Assembly: GCF_035222485.1 (NCBI RefSeq)
Contig: NC_085921.1
Span: forward strand, 4,216,001-4,280,000
Length of the DNA: 64,000 bases
Source: Podospora pseudoanserina
Lineage: Eukaryota > Ascomycota > Sordariomycetes > Sordariales > Podosporaceae
Direction: 5' to 3'
Shown: positions 46,301 through 57,318 of the stretch, piece by piece
How positions within the stretch are numbered: position 1 is the stretch's first letter
How the letters are laid out: each line of letters opens with the position of its first letter
Notes under the pieces: generated by a model
The model's database searches: none
Told to the model about the DNA's origin: nothing
What the model saw: only the letters and a program-made list of their open reading frames with translations
Made by a program: the position numbers and the translations under genes

Positions 46301-47723
46301 ATCTCCAATCGGTGGGTGTTGGCAAATGTGACTGTAACCTGCACACTGACGTAACACACCCAACGGTCCAGCCAACAATAACCAAAATTGTTATCGTGGC
46401 ATTTCGCCCAAAAACGTCAAACCATATCAAGCAAATTTAGCCAGTATCAAATCTATAACTTCTGCCAGCTATAGATTGTCAATGAGTGAATTTCACACGA
46501 TTGTTATTGAACCCCTGATTTATCGTCGTACAGTTCTGCACGTGGTACTATAAAAATCTGGGTTGAGATGAAAATCTTGGGTTGCATTTCCTTCGCCAAC
46601 GAACCGCTCGCGAAGTGATGAATACCTACCAAACAAAGTGGTATAAGAAAAGAATGATCACCTGACTTTTGTTCCGAGTTATGTACTACTTGATCAACAA
46701 TCCCTTTAGGTATTCCATCATATATCACCAACAGCCTTCCCTCTTCTCTCCCAATCGAAACATTCTCGAAGCTCTTTCCATTTGAATGCCCTTTCCCCCC
46801 CCTCCAACCAATGATGGGAATGGTGAGTGTGCGTGCTCCGACAGCACTGAACATCACGGCCCGAGACTTTGATATATCACCACCGATCCGTAGGACCCCC
46901 TTACCGCAACAACCAAGTCAACAAAAACACCGGTCAATCCTCGACCATCAGCCGGACCCCGACCAAACACATCATGACTCGCACAACAAAGTTTGCCTTT
47001 TCATCAAGTAATATTAAGACTGTGTATAGCTGGCACTCGGCCCAACCGGCGACGAGCCACAAGTTTAGTACAGGGCAACAATATACAGCGTGCGAAAAAA
47101 AAAATTTCAAAAAGCTGAAACAATGAATGCACTCCCTTCCCCCCGAAACAGACTCCGGCTTGTTGTTTTTTTATCAACTCCGAATGTGGCAAGCAAAAAA
47201 AAAAACCCCGGCTCGCCCCCCTTCTAAAAAAAAACCCAACCGCATCCCAAGATGACCTGGCAGCTCCGGCGTCGTCGCTCATTGATGCCAATCCCATAAA
47301 AGCCATGCGTCCGTCGTCTTGACATACCATACCGCCCAACCCGCCTTGCCCATTAGAAAAGCTACACAGCCCTTGGCCGCCATGGCCGCCCATTTAGCCA
47401 CTTTGCCCACTGCCCGTGTATTCTCCCCAGGGCGAGTAATCATGAGAAGCCCCGAATTCGTGATGCAATGTGTATTTTTCCCCGCGTATAACTCCGTAGA
47501 TAAATACCGAGATGTCATTATTATGTTTTATTGAGGGGATTAATGCCCCGAGTCCCAAGCGCGGAAAAGAATGCGCCGGAACTCTCGAGTGCTGCACTCT
47601 TCCTTCGTCTATGCTCAGTCGTTGGTGAGACTAACTGAGACTCAGAAACTCGGGCAGAAGCTTCCATAGCATGGATCAGGAAGGATGCGTTCACACCAAC
47701 ACAGCCTCCCCAACCAAGCTGAT
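40382..47723. other. 7.3-kb gene-poor region
   Basis: Nothing here reads as a supported gene in six frames. Frames are short, most lack an ATG and none has a recognisable domain. Composition is near that of other intergenic DNA, not the strong AT bias left by RIP, and I see no transposase or reverse transcriptase frames. Local items: an (AC)n run at 41866-41881, a GGT repeat at 43387-43415, ACAACA repeats at 44505-44522, a perfect TAGCC-TAAC-GGCTA hairpin at 44217-44230, and several A8-A11 runs at 47096-47235. It is upstream of the orphan gene at 39149 and downstream of the elongase. Confidence 0.5.
43387..43415. repeat. (GGT)n microsatellite
   Basis: About nine GGT units within the gene-poor region. 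Confidence 0.8.
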
Positions 47724-48844
47724 TTAGGCCTTGCGGGAGCGAGTAGAAGTGCCATTGGTCTTGACACCAGTGGCCTTGACGTCCTTGCCGTGAATGATGG
47801 TGCTCGGGTCGGGAAGAGGAGCCTGGGACATTCTGCGGACAGCCTTGCGGCCAGTGGGGCGCTTCCCATCCTTCTTGTAGGTGGCGAAGTAGAAGGAGAT
47901 GAAGAGGAAGAGGTAAGAGCTGAGGATACCGATACCGGAGAAGGCAGCAAACTCCTCACCCGCGCACTTGCCGGCGGAGGGCATCCAGGGCCAGTAAGCC
48001 GAAGTGAAGTAAGTGTACGACGCGAAGTAGACGAAGCCTTTGACGCCAAGTTAGTAACCTTGACCAAAGAGGACCGGGAAGGGCATGACTCGAACTTACC
48101 AAGATCAATGACGAACTGGATAATCTGGAGACGGGTGATCCACTCCTTCCACCAGATCTTGACGCCACGCGCGCTCTGGAAGTAGTACCAGTACATGACG
48201 ACGTGGACGAGGAGGTTGAGGCAGATGACAACCCATGAGACGGCAGTGGAACCGATGAGCTGGGTGTAGCAGAGGAGAGCGGTGGCGCCGTGGTGGTAGC
48301 AGTGAAGGAAGGTGAGAGGCTTCTTCTTGAGGAACAGGAAACAGGTATCCAACAGCTCGAGGTACTTGGTGAGGTAGTTCAACTGGTTACCGTCAGTACA
48401 AAGGCCCAATTCGTCCAGAAGCAGCGGTCAACTCACGTAGTAGAGGACAACCATGGGCTGAGTCCAGCCGCCATCAGCATCGCAGATGGCAAAGAAGAGA
48501 CCCTTGCGAACAACAGTGGGAAGCATCTGCTCGATGAAGAGAGCGAGGAGGATGCCGGAAATGGCGGTCAGGTAAAAGTTGTGGATCAGGAAGAGCGTCC
48601 GGAGCTTGAAGGGCTCGCGGCTGCGCATGTACTCTCGGCCACCAAAGATGATGGCATAGTAGATGACGATGAAGATGCTCGTTTCCTTCAGGGTAGACAT
48701 GGGAGTCTGACCGGGCTGGAAGCGGAAGTCATCGGCAGGGTAGCCAACAACCTTCTCGAAGGCCTTGTTGAAGATGGGCCAGAGGTGGATGCCGAATGGC
48801 CGGTCCAACGTTGGGACCGGCAGCTGGTCGAGAATCGAAGCCAT
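47724..48844 (-). CDS. Very-long-chain fatty acid elongase (ELO family)
   Basis: Exons 48844-48437, 48382-48100 and 48037-47724 encode 334 residues. The introns (54 and 62 bases) have consensus ends, and splicing rebuilds ..[23 protein letters not shown] proteins are ER 3-ketoacyl-CoA synthases, the condensing enzyme of the elongation cycle that supplies C20-C26 acyl chains for sphingolipids. The catalytic His box HCYHH follows KKKPLTFL, and [14 protein letters not shown] is the second signature; seven or so membrane spans are visible. The C-terminus is basic ([21 protein letters not shown]), fitting ER retention. It is closest in outline to yeast Elo2/Elo3 (Fen1/Sur4); I cannot decide which paralogue. 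Divergent from COX6 with a 1.6-kb spacer. Confidence 0.94.
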
Positions 48845-50451
48845 TGTGAAGACAAAACGCGATTAAATCTATCGTAAGTTCTCCTGAAGGCGAGGAAGAG
48901 CAGTCAGCACGAGGCGTCGGGAGAAGGGGGGAGTACAAAAACACGGTGGACTGGACGAGGTGTTAAGTGCTTACCTGTCACGTTTTTGCTCGGAACACGC
49001 GGATGGGAACAAGAGAAGGGAAATGCCGGTTCAGCGGCAGCAAACAACCCAAAGAGAAGAAGAGAAAAGAAGAAACGTCGCGACACCCAAGCAGCAGGAA
49101 CGATTAAGCTGATTACCTTGGGGGGGGAGGGGGGGGATGCGCCGACAAAGAAGGTTTGCGGAAGGTGGTGATGGTGGAAGTCTGGGGCACGGGAAACCAA
49201 ATATTTTCAGAGACTGGACTGCCCTGGCGCAAAAGGGGAACCCGCGAAGAAGGCTAGCCTCAACCACCTTGGCTCATTTCCAGTTCCTGCATGTGAAGTC
49301 TCATTTTCCAGCTGACAATTTTTCTGCCGGCCCAATCATCGCTTGGCATCTCTCGTCTCACCTTCAGCGCCCCACCGACACCTCGACAGACCCCGGACCT
49401 CGGAATCGAGGAGTGGCTTTGTCCGTGTCCGGTCGAGACTGTCGTTGAAAACCAGAGCAGCGGATAGCCTGCCAAAACCACCTGTTACTTCACCTAACGA
49501 AACAGTTCGGACACGGAGCCAGACGCTTCATGTGCCAGCACGAGTCGTACGGCATCTTCATACTCACCGTCACCGCGCTGCCTTCGTCTCGGCGTTGCCC
49601 CCCTTTCCACTGCAGACGTTGCCTGACTGAAACCCACATCTCTTGATCTCTCGGCCCTATCGCAGGACGAGCAGGGTGGACACTGCTTCGTTGTCCTGTT
49701 GCCCAGGCCGCCGCCAAATCAACAACAACAAATCCCTCGCCATTGGCCAATTCGCAGTCAGGATCGGCGGGTCGGCGTGCCGTGTGCTTCGAGGGCCGGA
49801 AAGGCCGGATGCCAAGCACACGGAGATTGGACGGCGGCTTGGTTTGCAACCCAACTGTCCCGGTCCCGGTGCCGCCGGTTCCGGGTGTGTTTCGGAGCTG
49901 TCGATGACGTACTTTCATTGCGGGACAAGTGAAAACAAACTTTTGTGATTTCCAAAATAAAGAGAGGCGTGTTGGCGGCGGTTGTAACTTGAGACTACCT
50001 CGGGAAATTTTCCTTATAAACAAATCACCAAGTCATGATCAATGACATCGACTTGATGCTGACTTGCAGATTATGCTACAACCGAGGCGGCGGCGAGCTT
50101 CAGCCACGGCTGAAACATGGCACAAGCCACACAATGGCCCCCCAGAAAAGCGGGAGAAATCGGTCAATTGAATATCTTTGAATGGCGGGGCCGAGTTTCA
50201 ACGGTAAAGCTAGTGAATTAAGCGGAAAGATATGCATAACCGAAGATGGTTCGATTCTATTAGCCGTCATTGGCTGGAATACCGCAACCCACGCACACCT
50301 CCAAGCTTCTGATCCCGAGTTGACTGCATCAAATCAATCGTAACCAAGCCACTTCCCCGGCCCAGCCCACCGTCGACGTCGAGCTTCCGCTGCCTCCTCC
50401 CGGTCTCGGATCCTGCACAGAAATACCCTCTCTCTCTTCAGACCATTCACA
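48845..50451. promoter_or_regulatory. Divergent promoter between the elongase and COX6 genes
   Basis: 1.6 kb with no supported gene. It covers both promoters and leaders; pyrimidine-rich tracts precede the COX6 ATG. No clear TATA box on either side. Confidence 0.45.
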
Positions 50452-51231
50452 ATGTCGGCCTCCCTCCTCCGCATCGCCGCCCGCGGCCCCTCCAGCGCCC
50501 TCTTCCGCACCGTTGTTGCCCGGCCCCAGCCTATCGCTGTGCGCGCTGCCGTCGCCGTCCCCAAGACCTTCAGCACATCGATGCGCATGCGCTCCGAGCA
50601 CGCCGAGGAGACCTTTGAGGAGTTTTCTGCTCGGTGAGTGCTGGACTGGCTGTCGAGGGCACCCTGGAAGAGCTTTCGGAAAGCTCTGAAGCTAGCTTCC
50701 TCGACATGACGTGACCCTTGTGCTTGAACCCCATATCTGGGCCTCAGACACCAGCCACAGCTATCTTGATACGGCCCATTGGCTAACATGAAGCTTTACA
50801 CAGCTACGAGAAGGAGTTTGACAGCGTTCAGGATGTCTTTGAGCTCCAGGTATGCCTGCCATCTGCAAGCTTGCCAGCGTGCTCTTGCTAACCCGAAGCT
50901 TTCCCCCACCTTGTAGCGCAACCTGAACAACGCTTTCGCCTACGATCTCGTCCCCTCCCCTGCCGTCCTCGCCGCTGCCCTCAGGGCCGCGAGAAGAGTC
51001 AACGACTTCCCCACTGCCGTCCGCGTTTTCGAGGGTACGCTCTGCTCTGCCCTTTTTCCATGCGGGATATTCCTGCCTCGGTAGACAAGATGCTGATATT
51101 GTGATATAGGCATCAAGGCCAAGGTCGAGAACAAGGGCCAGTACGAGCAGTACCTTGCTGAGCTCAAGCCCCTTCGTGAGGAGCTCGGTATCGAGCTCAA
51201 GGAGGACCTCTACCCCGAGGAGGCCAACTAA
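50452..51231 (+). CDS. COX6: Cytochrome c oxidase subunit VI (COX5A homologue), mitochondrial
   Basis: Four exons, 50452-50633, 50804-50849, 50917-51034 and 51110-51231, encode 155 residues. The first intron is 170 bases, the longest coding intron I identified here; the others are 67 and 75. Residues 1-45 form an Arg/Ala/Ser-rich mitochondrial presequence. The mature protein starts near SEHAEETFEEFSARYEKEFD and continues RNLNNAFAYDLVPSPAVLAA, RRVNDFPTAVRVFEGIKAKV and ELKPLREELGIEL, a full match to the all-helical Cox6/COX5A subunit on the matrix side of complex IV. The 46-base second exon and the junction codons all keep frame. In yeast this subunit is tied to oxygen and carbon regulation; I see no such element here. 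Confidence 0.96.
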
Positions 51232-51930
51232 ATGCTCGACTATTCATCGACATACTTTCTTGTTCTTTCACTAGACGACGAATTTAAAAGGCCAACCTCA
51301 CACGCTTCACCACACATCCATAGACTGCACAGCTGGCTTGGACACTTTGAAGGCAAAAGCTGGCTGCTGCCGGTTCGGTGTGAGAGTTCATCATTATGGA
51401 TACCACTGTAACCCGTCCACCACATCTCATCTCTCTGCCTTGATAGAAAGGAAGGAGATAGATAAAAATCAATGTGTATATTTTCTGTTACGGCTGTGTT
51501 TTTCTTGCATGTGGTATTGCGGTTGTCCTTGTCTCGCCGAAGACAATAAGCTCGGACAACTGTTTGGGGTTCGGACACTGTCGTGGAATTCGAATTCAGT
51601 CACGATGCACTTACACCGTAGAGGGAACAGCTAAAAGACTAAGGTCATACGCAGTAACAGGCGCACAATCATGGCAGGCTTTCAGGGTAGGCACGAGTAT
51701 GTATTTTTCAACCGTTGTCCTCTATCGTGGGCCAACTAACACCAGGTAGTCTCGAAAGACATTTAACACCATACAATATTTAACCTGCATCGGAAACATT
51801 GATATTGTTCCTTTCCAACATGAACTATTAACCTCATCTTCATAACATGCCAGCCGCTCTTCCATTTGCCTCATATCCATCACATCTACCCTCCAAACTT
51901 ATTATTCCCAGGCTTCCTCTACCCAAAATT
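51232..51930. other. Gap between convergent COX6 and RCC1-repeat genes
   Basis: About 700 bases of 3' flanking DNA for both genes. No gene or RNA supported. Confidence 0.5.
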
Positions 51931-53484
51931 TCACAACCCAACCACCTCCCCCAAAACAGTAAAATGCCCTCCAGCCCCCGTCCACCCAAACCTGACCCCC
52001 TCCAAACAACCTTTTCTCACACCCACCACCCTCGGCGTCTTGATCTCCTCCTCTTCTCCTCTATGTCCCGTCTGACAACTAGCATTAAACCCCCAGGTAA
52101 CCACCCTCCCATCCACCGTAACAGCGACCCCATGTTCCGCCCCCGCCTCGACCCATCTAATCTTGTCGTTTTCCCCCTCCCCCAGCGGCAAGATCCTCAC
52201 CGGACAGGTCACAATCCTCGCCCTACCCCTCCCATCCCTAACCACAAACTCCTCCTCCCATTTTTGTCCCTTCTGTGCTGTCAACGTGTCGATATCTACC
52301 CCCGTGGCGAAAGAGTCAAGCCTTCCCCAGGAGTAGACACTCCCGTCATCCAACAAACAAAGGCTATGACTATTTCCCCCGGTTAGATATTTTATTCTTC
52401 GGCCGTTTAGTATCCCCTCTAGGTTGGTAACCCGGGTTGGTGTCGAAATGAATAACCCCCCCCCGTCTTCTCCCCGGTTGGAGGCGAGGGCTCCTGTTTG
52501 GGCGTAGTTGTCTAATCCCCAAGCCCACACCTCTCCGTTTTCACCAACGGCAAAACTGTGGTCTGGTCCGGCGGCGATGTCGATGATGTTTTTTAGTTTT
52601 ATTTTCCTCGGTGTGACTGCGCAGGAGAGAAGAGAATTTCCGCGTTGGGGAAGACGGCGGCCGAGTTGGCCTTGCTCGCTGCCTAGGCCCCATGTGTAGA
52701 CTTGGCCGGTTTTGGTCAGGGCTAGGATGTGGTTACCTCTTGCGGATATTTTGGTTATGGGTTCAGGCAGGGGGATGGGGAGGGGGGTGCGTTGGATGGC
52801 GGTTTGGGGGGTGAAGAGGGAGACGCCTTGGGAGGAGCGGGTGCAGCCCCAGCCGTAGATTTGGCCGGTGGTGGAGAGGAGGAAGGTGGCGCTGTCGCAG
52901 GCGGTGATTTGGGTCCATTTTGGGGGGTTGATGTTTGGGAAGGGGACGGGGTGGGGGGTGGATTCGAGGGGGTTGATGTCTGGTTCAGAAGAGGTGGTGG
53001 AGGAGTTGTCGTCGTGGAGGGTGAGGTTTTTGAGGTGTTCTTCCAGCCGGGCGGAGCTGGTGTCTCTTCCCAGGGCACCGTTGTCGTTGACGCCCCAGGT
53101 GAGGATTTCATTTGTGGAGGTGAGGGCGGCGCAGTGCATACCGCCGACGGCGAGTTGGATTACTCTGTTTTTGATTGTGGGAAATGATCCCTTTTTAAGG
53201 GATTTCTCGGATGGTGATGGGCAGGAGAGGAAAGGGTTGAGTGTTGGGACTCTGACGTCTCCGACGCGGTGGTTGGGGCCGAGGCCGAGCTCTGCATTGT
53301 CGTTGCTTCCTAGGCAGTAGATTCGAAGGTATAGAGTGTTGGCGGGCTCCTCGTCTTGGGCTGTTTGTTGATGAGGTTGTGTTTTGGGCTTTTTGGAAGG
53401 GCGCGAGGCGTTTGCTGGGTCGGCATAGATGATGGATCGTTTGCGGCTAGATCGTCGGGGTGATGTACGGTCACCGTCCATCAT
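51931..53484 (-). CDS. RCC1-repeat protein, probable Ran guanine-nucleotide exchange factor
   Basis: A single exon of 517 residues starting at the ATG at 53482-53484 (MMDGDRTSPRRSSRKRSII; the next codon is also Met). A basic N-terminal tail (SRKR, SKKPK) is nuclear-signal-like, as in RCC1/Pim1/Prp20. Then about seven blade repeats with the RCC1 signature: YCLGSNDNAELGLGP, ILTWGVNDNGALG, IYGWGCTRSSQGV, VYTWGLGSEQGQLG, VWAWGLDNYAQTG, VYSWGRLDSFATG and VVTWGFNASCQTG, each with a preceding Gly-x-x-His/Ser-type turn (GGMHCAAL, GNHILAL, GPDHSFAV, GNSHSLCL, GAEHGVAV). RCC1 loads GTP on Ran in the nucleus to set nuclear transport direction. Seven blades, length and basic tail favour RCC1 itself over other RCC1-repeat proteins. 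An acidic insertion sits between blades two and three. Confidence 0.88.
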   Translation of the reverse strand: MMDGDRTSPRRSSRKRSIIYADPANASRPSKKPKTQPHQQTAQDEEPANTLYLRIYCLGSNDNAELGLGPNHRVGDVRVPTLNPFLSCPSPSEKSLKKGSFPTIKNRVIQLAVGGMHCAALTSTNEILTWGVNDNGALGRDTSSARLEEHLKNLTLHDDNSSTTSSEPDINPLESTPHPVPFPNINPPKWTQITACDSATFLLSTTGQIYGWGCTRSSQGVSLFTPQTAIQRTPLPIPLPEPITKISARGNHILALTKTGQVYTWGLGSEQGQLGRRLPQRGNSLLSCAVTPRKIKLKNIIDIAAGPDHSFAVGENGEVWAWGLDNYAQTGALASNRGEDGGGLFISTPTRVTNLEGILNGRRIKYLTGGNSHSLCLLDDGSVYSWGRLDSFATGVDIDTLTAQKGQKWEEEFVVRDGRGRARIVTCPVRILPLGEGENDKIRWVEAGAEHGVAVTVDGRVVTWGFNASCQTGHRGEEEEIKTPRVVGVRKGCLEGVRFGWTGAGGHFTVLGEVVGL

Positions 53485-54364
53485 TGGCAACTTGAGGAGG
53501 TGGCAAGTGGTTCACAAGATGGAACAGTAGTGGCGTGAATGTGCTGCTAAAGGGAGACTTCAGTCTGGTGTTTGGGAGTGTGAAGAAAGAGAGAAGTGTG
53601 TATGTTTCATGGTGTTCAATGATCAAGAGGACTGGAAATATACAGGATACCTTAAATATTGCTTAAATTTGATGAGAAAACATTGATTACAAAGACTAGA
53701 TTCAATTCTCCCAGGCAAGCAGGCATCCACTGAAAGAGCGAGCATAGAGTGCGATCGTTTGTCTTGTTTGGTTAGGTAGGCGTTCGGATCTACACCATGG
53801 TGGCAGAGCCTCGGACTCAGGGATCAAATATCGGTTTTGAGCACTGATAATATGTTGTAAACGGAATAAGCTGGTACAATGAGGCCCAGATCAAGAACTG
53901 AGGCTCTCCCAGTCTTAGCAGCGCTCTTTTCACCACACCATTCTGTACATTTTCTAGGTTATTTGATCCCTGTGATCATTCGAAGATATTTGAAGTCAAT
54001 AAAGCTGACAAACACTGATTACAAAGATAGGAACGCTGTGTCAAAAAGAAATAGTCAAAATCAGGCACCCATCCGCCTCCGCCAATGAGCGTCCCCCACT
54101 TACATGCGCCCATCCTGTTTGGGACTTCATCCAGCAATGTTGCAGTCACCGAGAAAAATCGAGCCCATACGGCTCGGACAGCTTCTGTAGGTAGGAACTT
54201 ATCTGGTAGGTTTGGATGTCTGTCCTTTCATTTTGTCTACCTAGGGGTCTAAAGCGGCCGAGACCAATGATCATAGCACTCGAGCCATCCGTCCTGGTTG
54301 AACACAAATTCATATAATGTTTTTCACCAAACCGCACATTAGGACTTGAGAAACATCGTGCTGT
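53485..54364. other. Promoter of the RCC1 gene and spacer
   Basis: About 880 bases with no supported gene. GTTAGGTAGG at about 53771 and CTACCTAGG at 54236 belong to the recurrent motif described among the findings. Confidence 0.45.
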
Positions 54365-54808
54365 TTATGCAGCAGAGAACGGAAACAACTTACTTAGATT
54401 GATCGTCGAGAAGTAACTCTTGAGATTTCCATCCCACTCTTTGCAACGGCAGCTCATATAGAACGGCGCTTGCATCCCACATTACACACACGAGTCCGCG
54501 TACCCGCCCGGAACACTGTGAATGAGGGGTCAGTACCCGGGTAAGTACTTGTGGATGTGGCAAAAACCAAAGCAAACATACACCCCGTCCGTCTTGAACA
54601 GATTGCCATTGAAATTCGAGATACAAGGATTCAGATCCAGCTTTGACCACCTCATGGTGCTGTACGTTGTCTGGCACTGGGCGATCATCCAGCGCTGCTC
54701 GATAATGAAGAAGGTTCCCGAGCAGCTGCTAAACCAGTGATGGGCGGTGACATGATCGGCTTCGGCCAGGAATACAGCTGCGGAGCCGAGTATGGTGGAT
54801 AGTTTCAT
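54365..54808 (-). pseudogene. Cyanovirin-N-like (CVNH) lectin gene with an in-frame stop
   Basis: Exon 1 (54808-54582) starts MKLSTILGSAAVFLAEADHV, a signal-peptide-like N-terminus, and encodes the first CVNH half: a Cys in WFSSCSGTFF, then AQC and LDLNPCISNFNGNLF. A 66-base intron (54516-54581; GTATGT donor, CTGAC branch site) leads to exon 2 (54515-54365), which in the continuing frame encodes the second half (CGMQAPFYMSCRCKEWDGNL, then FSTINL) and ends at 54365. The combined frame is 125 codons, right for a secreted ~100-residue CVNH domain, but codon 87 is TAA (54482-54484). CVNH proteins are two-repeat fungal lectins that bind mannose-type glycans. A CAA-to-TAA change would be the type RIP makes, but a single site does not show this. 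A TATA box lies about 90 bases upstream. An alternative short product or unusual splicing cannot be excluded. Confidence 0.68.
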
Positions 54809-54895
54809 GGTGGGATTATAGAATGTGGAGGTGGGTGGTAAGTAGTGACCAAAGACAGAGAGCAAGTACGGAGAACATCATCTGGCGGCGTAGTC

Positions 54896-54903
54896 TCTTA
54901 TAG
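54896..54903 (-). promoter_or_regulatory. TATA box of the CVNH-like gene
   Basis: On the minus strand TATAAGAG, about 90 bases before the ATG at 54808, a normal promoter distance. It suggests the locus was, or still is, transcribed. Confidence 0.45.
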
Positions 54904-55312
54904 CTGAGCAGAATTGTCCAGGAGAGATATCTCATCGAGACCCCCGAGGACTGCCTATTCCACACATGGCACTACAAGAATTTACAACTCGCATCGAGTG
55001 GCGCTTTCACCAACAGCATCATGAGCTTACGCTCGCTAACGATATTTGGCAACGCAGTAGTGTGGTTGATGCAGTGCACTATCTGCCAACAGACATGTAA
55101 ATGCTCAAGAGGATGCTACCTTGTTGGCCCAAACTCTTCCCACCACCACGCGCTCAAGATATCACCAGATACAATCCAGGTGGGGGTTCTTCCAGCCGTG
55201 ATCCGAATGCCTCCAAGGCCTATCCTGTTCGGAGTGTGGCTGGCAAAGACGTGAACTTTAAAATGAGCTCTCATGTGTCTTCATATGATACAACTCTACT
55301 CACTATACAAAT
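54904..55312. other. Spacer between the CVNH-like and HIBCH genes
   Basis: About 400 bases. Upstream DNA of the CVNH-like gene and 3' flank of the HIBCH gene. I see nothing else in it. Confidence 0.5.
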
Positions 55313-56955
55313 CTACTCTTGGTGCCCAGGTGCCTCCTCCCCATACACCCAAGTCAAACCCTTCTTGCCCTCCTTTGTCTTCCTCAGCAGAATTTCGCTC
55401 ACAACCACCTCAACACCCTGCTTCTGCCTCCTCTCCCTAACAAAATGCTCCAACACCTCCGCTCTGCTCTTGACCTTGCCCTCGGCCACCTTCTGCTCCA
55501 CCTCCTCCTCGGTAGGCACGCCAAAGTTCTTGAAAGGATACTTGTCGTACGTCTCCTCGCTCAACAGCTTAAACTTCGGCCCCTTATCATCCACCAAAAA
55601 GAACGAACCCACCAGCTCCTTCCAATCCTTCTTCTCAGCAAACCTCTCCAGGCTCGCCGGCTGCCACATCGGAACCCTCCTCGGCTTCTCCACCAACTTA
55701 GCCGTAACCCCCTCGTTAAAATCAGGATAAGACATAAACTTGGTCGCAATCGAATGCTCCCTCTTGAACGCCTCAGCAATACTCCACGTCTTCCCAATCC
55801 TCATCTGCTTCAACGTAACATGCACCGACGTCGGGCTCCTCAAATGCAACGTGTTCAGCGTCTTCGTCGCCCACTCCCCCGTAACCTCATTTTTCTCCTC
55901 CTCCTTCAAAGCCTGCATAATCTCATCCACCGTGTCAAACCCAAAACACCTATCAATCGCCCTCCTCACCTCCCCCGCAACCGCCATCGGCTCCTCCCAC
56001 GGCAGTCCCGTGACAAACTCCTCAATAGTATCATTCACAACCTCCAACCTTCTGCTCATCTGGTCATAGTCCTTAAACCTCAACTCGGCCAGCCTGCTCT
56101 CCAGCGCGTTCAAGCTCGAGCTGTGCAGATAATGCGTCGCAACCCCCGCATAAAAAGCATTCACCCCCTTCAACTGCCCGCTCGTCAGCGCCAACCAAGT
56201 CCCCACCTCCCCCGCCATCCTCGGCAGGAAAAAACTCGCGCCCACGTCGGGAAAAAACCCAATCGTGGTCTCCGGCATAGAAAACACCGTGTTCTCGGTG
56301 GCGATCCTAAAAGGGGCATGAATGCTCAATCCAACCCCACCGCCCATGGTGAACCCGTCCATGAAGGCGATGTATGGCTTGTTGTACGTGGCGATCAGAT
56401 GGTTGAGCTTGTACTCTTGGGCAAAGTAGGCAGCCGACTTCGCAGGGCCATCAATGGTAGGGTCTCGGTTCCATTCGACGAGTTGCTGGACGTCACCACC
56501 CGCGCAAAAGCCCTTTCGGCCGGCACCTTTGATGACGATGACGTTGGCCATGTCGGATTTGGACCACTCGAGGAGGCGGGGGGCGATTTTCCGGATCATG
56601 GACCCGTTGAGGGCGTTGAGCTTGCTGGGGCGGTTGAGCTCGATAGTGCGGAGGCCATAGAGGGATTGGAAGAGGACGTCTTCGGGGTCGTCGTTGGGGC
56701 AGGGGGTGAAGTGGGCGAAGGAGGAGGAGGACATCTGGGAGGTGGGTTATTAGTTTACCAGAATAGTGGTAGTGGTGGTGGTGTCGACACTCAGACGAAG
56801 GGAGGGCAATGTACCATTCGTGATTGTGGTTGCTGCTGAGGCAGCAGCTTAGCTCTGAGGGGCATGGCGGCGGCGGCTCTGAAGATGGAGGAGCTTGGTC
56901 TGGCGGCAGCGCGACATGGAGCCGCTGCTCTGGCAAGAATCGCCTGGGGAAACAT
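55313..56955 (-). CDS. EHD3: 3-hydroxyisobutyryl-CoA hydrolase, mitochondrial
   Basis: Exons 56955-56815 and 56734-55313 encode 520 residues. Exon 1 encodes an Arg/Ala/Ser-rich, acid-free mitochondrial presequence (MFPQAILARAAAPCRAAARP); the 80-base intron ends exactly at the ATG that opens exon 2. The enzyme removes CoA from 3-hydroxyisobutyryl-CoA in valine breakdown. Crotonase-fold motifs: IELNRPSKLNALN, oxyanion segment GRKGFCAGGDVQQL, FMDGFTMGGGVGLSIHAPFR and SMPETTIGFFPDVGASFFLP, with the catalytic Glu and Asp of the hydrolase group in the last. The C-terminal helical part (VTLKQMRIGKTWSIAEAFKR; SYPDFNEGVTAKLVEK) distinguishes HIBCH from enoyl-CoA hydratase. It also resembles the protein counted as a mitoribosomal subunit in yeast (Ehd3/Mrp5 assignment). 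Confidence 0.93.
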
Positions 56956-57318
56956 TTAAAATTTAAGTAAAGGCGATTGCCCTCTGGCGGTGGACTATGA
57001 CGGGGGGGGAATCCAGAGTGATAACTATGCCAACGCCTTTTCTCCCTCGGTTCGGTTCTTCGGTCGTCGTCGTCAAGCTTTCTTCCAACAACCACAGCTT
57101 TTTGCCAATTGATGACCCGAAGCTGCCCGCGCAAAGCTCAAGCAAGTGTTTCTTTTGGGCCAGGGGCCCCGGTCAAAAGGTGACGTCGGATGAATTTTTC
57201 CGCTAACAGCTGGTGGCCAGCTGCCCCTCACTTACAAGCACATCACTTTCTCTTTTTGGACAGTTTCTTATCAATTGTTCATGATGATTTCATACACTCA
57301 TTCTATGTCCCTGAAAAT
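56956..57318. other. Short intergenic stretch between HIBCH and DAK genes
   Basis: 363 bases that must contain the HIBCH promoter and the 3' end of the DAK gene. No motif stands out. Confidence 0.5.

Noticed and set aside
40382-47723. Gene desert as a RIP-mutated transposon graveyard
   Set aside because: By eye the base composition is not strongly AT-shifted and frames are not studded with TAA/TAG in the RIP manner; a dinucleotide index would be needed to be sure.
55319-56839. 506-codon open frame on the plus strand opposite the HIBCH gene
   Set aside because: It is the complement of a well-conserved enzyme, Arg/Leu/Pro/His-rich and without any domain: a shadow of GC-rich coding sequence.
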